Part shown: positions 61,466 through 64,000 of the stretch, piece after piece | Layout: every line of letters begins with the position of its first letter | How positions within the stretch are numbered: the stretch's first letter is position 1 | Source: Prolixibacteraceae bacterium | Lineage (GTDB): Bacteria; Bacteroidota; Bacteroidia; Bacteroidales; Prolixibacteraceae | Direction: 5' to 3' | Assembly: GCA_030602265.1 (NCBI GenBank) | Contig: JAUWAB010000002.1 | Coordinates: 109,772-173,771 of the forward strand | DNA length: 64,000 nt | The notes under the pieces: model-generated | Seen by the model: only the letters and a program-made list of their open reading frames with translations | Told to the model about the DNA's origin: nothing | Databases searched by the model: none | Program-made: the position numbers and the translations under genes

Positions 61466-62842
61466 TCAGATATTCACATAATTGGTTCCGTAAGGATAGC
61501 GTTGTGGCCGGCTCAGCATGGCGTTGGCCAGGTCGTTGTTGATGAATTTTTCGGTTTTAGGATCCCAGAGCAGTTTGCCGGGGATTTTCATGGCGATGTG
61601 GCTGATCAGGCATACCGTACATGCCCGGTGCCCTTTCTCCACCGGGGAGATCGGTTCTTTGCGCGATTTTATACATTCGAGCCAGTTCCCGTGCTGGTTA
61701 TCGCTCCGGTACAGGTTGATCTCTGTAGGTTTGATTTCCGAAGTCAGGATTTTGGGATCGCTGGCATCCAGTGCGCGGGCGCTCCTTTCGCGGGAAACGG
61801 GATCGCTGGCGGATGCCACGTAATTACCCCTGGAAACAAATATCCAGCCTTCGGTACCTTCGTAACGGATACCATTGGGAAAGCCTCCGCTGGTGTACAT
61901 GGTGATGCCGTTTTCATATTCGGCTTTAACCATAAAGTCGCCATGCACATTCCAGAGGCCTGATTTCGGGAATTCCGCGACAGCCTCCACAGAGATGGGC
62001 CCTGTATATTCGGTATCCATCCCCCAGGCGGCAGAGTCGAAATGGTGCTGTCCCCAGCCGGTAATCATGCCGGCGCCGAACTGCTCGAGTCTCAGCCAGC
62101 CCGGACGGTCATACCCGACCTGAGGATGTACGCCGATCTCGGTGTAAGGCACATAGGGTGTAGGCCCTAACCACATATCGTAGTTCAGGTTCTTTGGCAC
62201 GGGCATCTCGGGAGCAGGAGGGCCTGACGGGTCGCCGGGAAGGCCGATCTTTACGGTATGCACCCTGCCGATGCGGCCGTTGCGGACCAGCTCGGCTGCA
62301 ACGCGGAATTGCGGGGAGGAGCGCTGCTGGGTACCAATCTGGAGAATTACCCCCTGCCGGTGAACCACATCGCTCATAAGGCGACCTTCGGCAACTGTCA
62401 GGGAATTGGGCTTCTGAAGGTAGATGTCCTTTTTGGCCAGGGCAGCCCTGAGGGCGGGTTCAGCATGCTGATGGTCGGGTGTGCTGATAATCACGGCATC
62501 GATATCCGGATTCATGAGCATCTCCCGGTAGTCTTCGTACATTTTCACATCCACGTAACCGGCACTGCCGGTTTTTTTGGTGTAGTAATCCTCGATCAGC
62601 TTTTTCCCGTCGGCCAGACGGTTGCTGTCGACATCACTGACGGCAATAAAGCGGGCGTCGTCATATTTTATGGTTTCCGCGATATCATGATCGCGGGCAA
62701 TCCGGCCACATCCGATCTGGCCGATGTTGATCTTGTTGCTCGGGGCATTCTTCCCGAATACACTGGAGGGAACAATGGTGGGCACGGCAATGGCCCCTAA
62801 GGCTGTTGCTGTGGTGGTTCTTAAGAATGTTCTTCGTTCCAT
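61466..62842 (-). CDS. Gfo/Idh/MocA family oxidoreductase with a Tat signal
   Basis: 458 aa. The N-terminus RRTFLRTTTATALGAIAVP is a twin-arginine signal, so the folded, cofactor-loaded protein is exported. The NAD(P) motif IGQIGCGRIARDHD near 41 is kept. YLQKPNSL near 142 corresponds to the EKP motif, with Gln in place of Glu. The C-terminal domain (AVEFPKSGLWNVHGDFMVKAEYENG, read in pieces) is of the Bacteroidota/Planctomycetes secreted type. Family members include periplasmic glycosidases that use NAD(P), such as Nag-type hydrolases, so it could act on a glycan taken in by the adjacent SusC/SusD. The stop is 46 bases from the SusC start. Confidence 0.9.
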   Translation of the reverse strand: MERRTFLRTTTATALGAIAVPTIVPSSVFGKNAPSNKINIGQIGCGRIARDHDIAETIKYDDARFIAVSDVDSNRLADGKKLIEDYYTKKTGSAGYVDVKMYEDYREMLMNPDIDAVIISTPDHQHAEPALRAALAKKDIYLQKPNSLTVAEGRLMSDVVHRQGVILQIGTQQRSSPQFRVAAELVRNGRIGRVHTVKIGLPGDPSGPPAPEMPVPKNLNYDMWLGPTPYVPYTEIGVHPQVGYDRPGWLRLEQFGAGMITGWGQHHFDSAAWGMDTEYTGPISVEAVAEFPKSGLWNVHGDFMVKAEYENGITMYTSGGFPNGIRYEGTEGWIFVSRGNYVASASDPVSRERSARALDASDPKILTSEIKPTEINLYRSDNQHGNWLECIKSRKEPISPVEKGHRACTVCLISHIAMKIPGKLLWDPKTEKFINNDLANAMLSRPQRYPYGTNYVNI

Positions 62843-62878
62843 AGGATATGTAATTATTGAGTTATATGTTTGTTAATA

Positions 62879-62923
62879 CCAGGGCGATGCCCTGGGTTGA
62901 ATTATTCCAGGCTTTCAGCCTGG
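62879..62923. repeat. Twin short palindromes (REP-like)
   Basis: CCAGGGC-GAT-GCCCTGG (62879-62895) is followed after 11 bases by CCAGGCT-TTC-AGCCTGG (62907-62923). Both are 7-bp stems with 3-base loops. The pairing of two similar hairpins resembles REP/BIME-type intergenic repeats; copies elsewhere were not checked. Confidence 0.6.
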
Positions 62924-62961
62924 GGCGGGGAGGCTGCGTGGGCTGGTTAAGGGAATGCACC

Positions 62962-63106
62962 GACAACCCGGTCTTCATGGTTACCATAGCAGATATTGAT
63001 GAGACCTGGATCTTCATGGGTACCATGGTATCAAATGGTGAGACCTGGATCTTCATGGGTACCATGATGTCAATTGGTGAAACCTGGATATTCATGGTTA
63101 TTCGGT
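62962..63106. repeat. 39-bp tandem repeat, about 3.7 copies
   Basis: Copies at 62962-63000 (diverged), 63001-63039, 63040-63078 (a few differences) and a partial copy from 63079 that runs into the stop codon of the DUF6807 gene. The unit contains GGATCTTCATGGGTACCATG and is a multiple of three, so several frames stay open through it, which produces repetitive ORFs on both strands. Confidence 0.85.
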
Positions 63107-64000
63107 TGTATAGCGTTTGAACTGTCCGGCAATATCGGCCTGCTTATGGTCGCCGGAGTGGATGAGTACCCGGTAACGCAGTTTTATCTGCTCGCCTTTT
63201 TTCAGCCGGGTTCCCTTGTCGGGATCTTCGGGCCAGTACATGGGCGTTGGCGAGAAGAAGCCGTAGTCGCGGGTGAACCATGGTGCCGGGTACCACTTGT
63301 TCGACGGATGCTGCATAATGGCCATACCCTCCGTTTTACCCATCCGCGGTCCGTGATAATCCATCCAGGGGGAAGCCTTTCCAAAGGTGCCCTTCTCTCC
63401 GGTTTCCCCTTCTGCATTCACCATGGTTCCGCCATTGGTGACAGCCAGATCAGGATCCATGCGGCCGCTGAACAGCGAGTGGTTGGTACGGAGGATGGTC
63501 ACATCCATCAGCATCTCCATCACGATGTCGAAGTCGATCTGAAAGATCTCCTTAGACTGGGCTGTTATCGTGATCCTCCGGATGTCTTTAATGGGAGCTT
63601 CTGCTCCGGGCCTGGTCCAAATACACTCATTCTCTATTACCACCTTATCACCTTCAGCCTGAAGAATATCAGCCCGGAGGGAGATGATCTGCCCCCTGTC
63701 GAGGCCTTCCTGCCAGTAGTTGCCGCCGTTGACCATGTCGCATCCGAAGAAGAGCGAACTGTGGTGCGGGTAATTGGCGTTCCGCATCGAGGTAACCGAT
63801 GCGTTCGACGGCCCGTTCACCGGAAAAAAGAAGGGATACTTTTCATCATTGGAAAAGATATAGCTGGTAAACAGATTGTTGTTGATCAATACATCAATCT
63901 TCGGGCCCTGTTTAACTGCCCTGAGTGCCGGCTGCGCATTAGCCGAACCGACAAAGAGTGTCAGTATACACGCCGTAAATAATAAAAGTTTCATTTTCAT
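63098..64000 (-). CDS. DUF6807 (PmoA-like) family protein, secreted
   Basis: 300 aa; starts exactly at the right edge (ATG at 64000, or the next Met two codons on), so a further upstream start cannot be ruled out. Signal peptide to about residue 22 (VGSANAQ). Family signs are NYPHHSSLFFGCDMVNGGNYW near 77, FDFDIVMEML-type strand pattern, GGTMVNAEGETGEKGTFGKASPWMDYHG (in pieces, near 193) and WYPAPWFTRDYGFF near 240. The fold is a beta-sandwich related to galactose mutarotase-like proteins; the activity is unknown. Frequent neighbours are Gfo/Idh/MocA oxidoreductases, as here. Confidence 0.82.
   Translation of the reverse strand: MKMKLLLFTACILTLFVGSANAQPALRAVKQGPKIDVLINNNLFTSYIFSNDEKYPFFFPVNGPSNASVTSMRNANYPHHSSLFFGCDMVNGGNYWQEGLDRGQIISLRADILQAEGDKVVIENECIWTRPGAEAPIKDIRRITITAQSKEIFQIDFDIVMEMLMDVTILRTNHSLFSGRMDPDLAVTNGGTMVNAEGETGEKGTFGKASPWMDYHGPRMGKTEGMAIMQHPSNKWYPAPWFTRDYGFFSPTPMYWPEDPDKGTRLKKGEQIKLRYRVLIHSGDHKQADIAGQFKRYTTE

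Noticed and set aside
62862..63095. 77-codon minus-strand ORF made of a repeated 13-residue unit
   Set aside because: It is explained by the 39-bp tandem repeat staying open in all frames; the remaining part is the twin-hairpin region.
1..64000. tRNA, rRNA or tmRNA genes
   Set aside because: I looked for T-loop and acceptor patterns between genes and saw none; a structured search would be needed for certainty.

Overview
The window looks like a chromosomal segment from an anaerobic, fermentative member of the Bacteroidota, most likely Bacteroidales/Marinilabiliales-like. The supporting signs are a SusC/SusD pair, PorT-like and lipoprotein-rich envelope proteins, Bacteroidota-only families (DUF4924, DUF6913), a RapZ-domain kinase fusion, and promoters of the Bacteroidota type (TAnnTTTG at -7, in one case with a TTTG at -33 and a 19-base spacer). 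I found no rRNA, tRNA or CRISPR array. Family assignments come from reading motifs; no database search was run.

Layout. 1-16.6 kb: envelope and housekeeping genes. These are a partial beta-lactamase-fold lipoprotein that lacks its catalytic residues, an M48 protease, a YdcF protein, an APH-RapZ fusion, a 40-aa zinc-ribbon-like protein, a YebC/PmpR regulator, an isoprenoid synthase-like enzyme, an S9 peptidase, a DUF6913-dapA-nspC operon and a MATE pump. 16.8-20.3 kb: a membrane pyrophosphatase and a dihydroorotate dehydrogenase-like flavoprotein. 20.4-31.0 kb: a hydrogenase island. Its enzyme is a HydABC-type NADH/ferredoxin [FeFe] hydrogenase (26.9-31.0 kb). Upstream is a block of signalling genes: PAS protein, SpoIIE-type phosphatase, two DRTGG proteins, two stand-alone ATPase domains, a PHP phosphoesterase, a [2Fe-2S] protein, and a second H-cluster protein whose catalytic loops are altered as in sensory hydrogenases. 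31.1-36.6 kb: a 1149-aa protein that I read as PPi-type PEP carboxykinase, next to acetyl-CoA synthetase. 37-53 kb: housekeeping genes (uvrB, smpB, pth, rplY, prs, engB, manA, udk, purL). 53.0-54.7 kb: a junction of short tandem repeats, an intact IS982-family element and a foldback sequence. 54.7-64 kb: a SusC/SusD nutrient-uptake locus with two exported Gfo/Idh/MocA-type proteins and a DUF6807 protein.

How the genes fit together. The hydrogenase would reoxidise NADH and reduced ferredoxin during fermentation. The altered H-cluster protein plus the phosphatase/ATPase pair suggest that hydrogen or redox state is sensed and passed on through a partner-switch-like circuit, but no sigma factor or STAS antagonist is encoded here. 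The pyrophosphatase, the probable PPi-PEPCK and the PPi-producing acetyl-CoA synthetase suggest that pyrophosphate is an energy currency in this organism.

An unexpected structural theme is a set of intergenic tandem repeats with a 7-base period but different sequences at four places (37.86, 39.0-39.17, 53.05 and 53.14-53.25 kb). One runs into the uvrB start codon and one lies at the upstream edge of the likely purL promoter.
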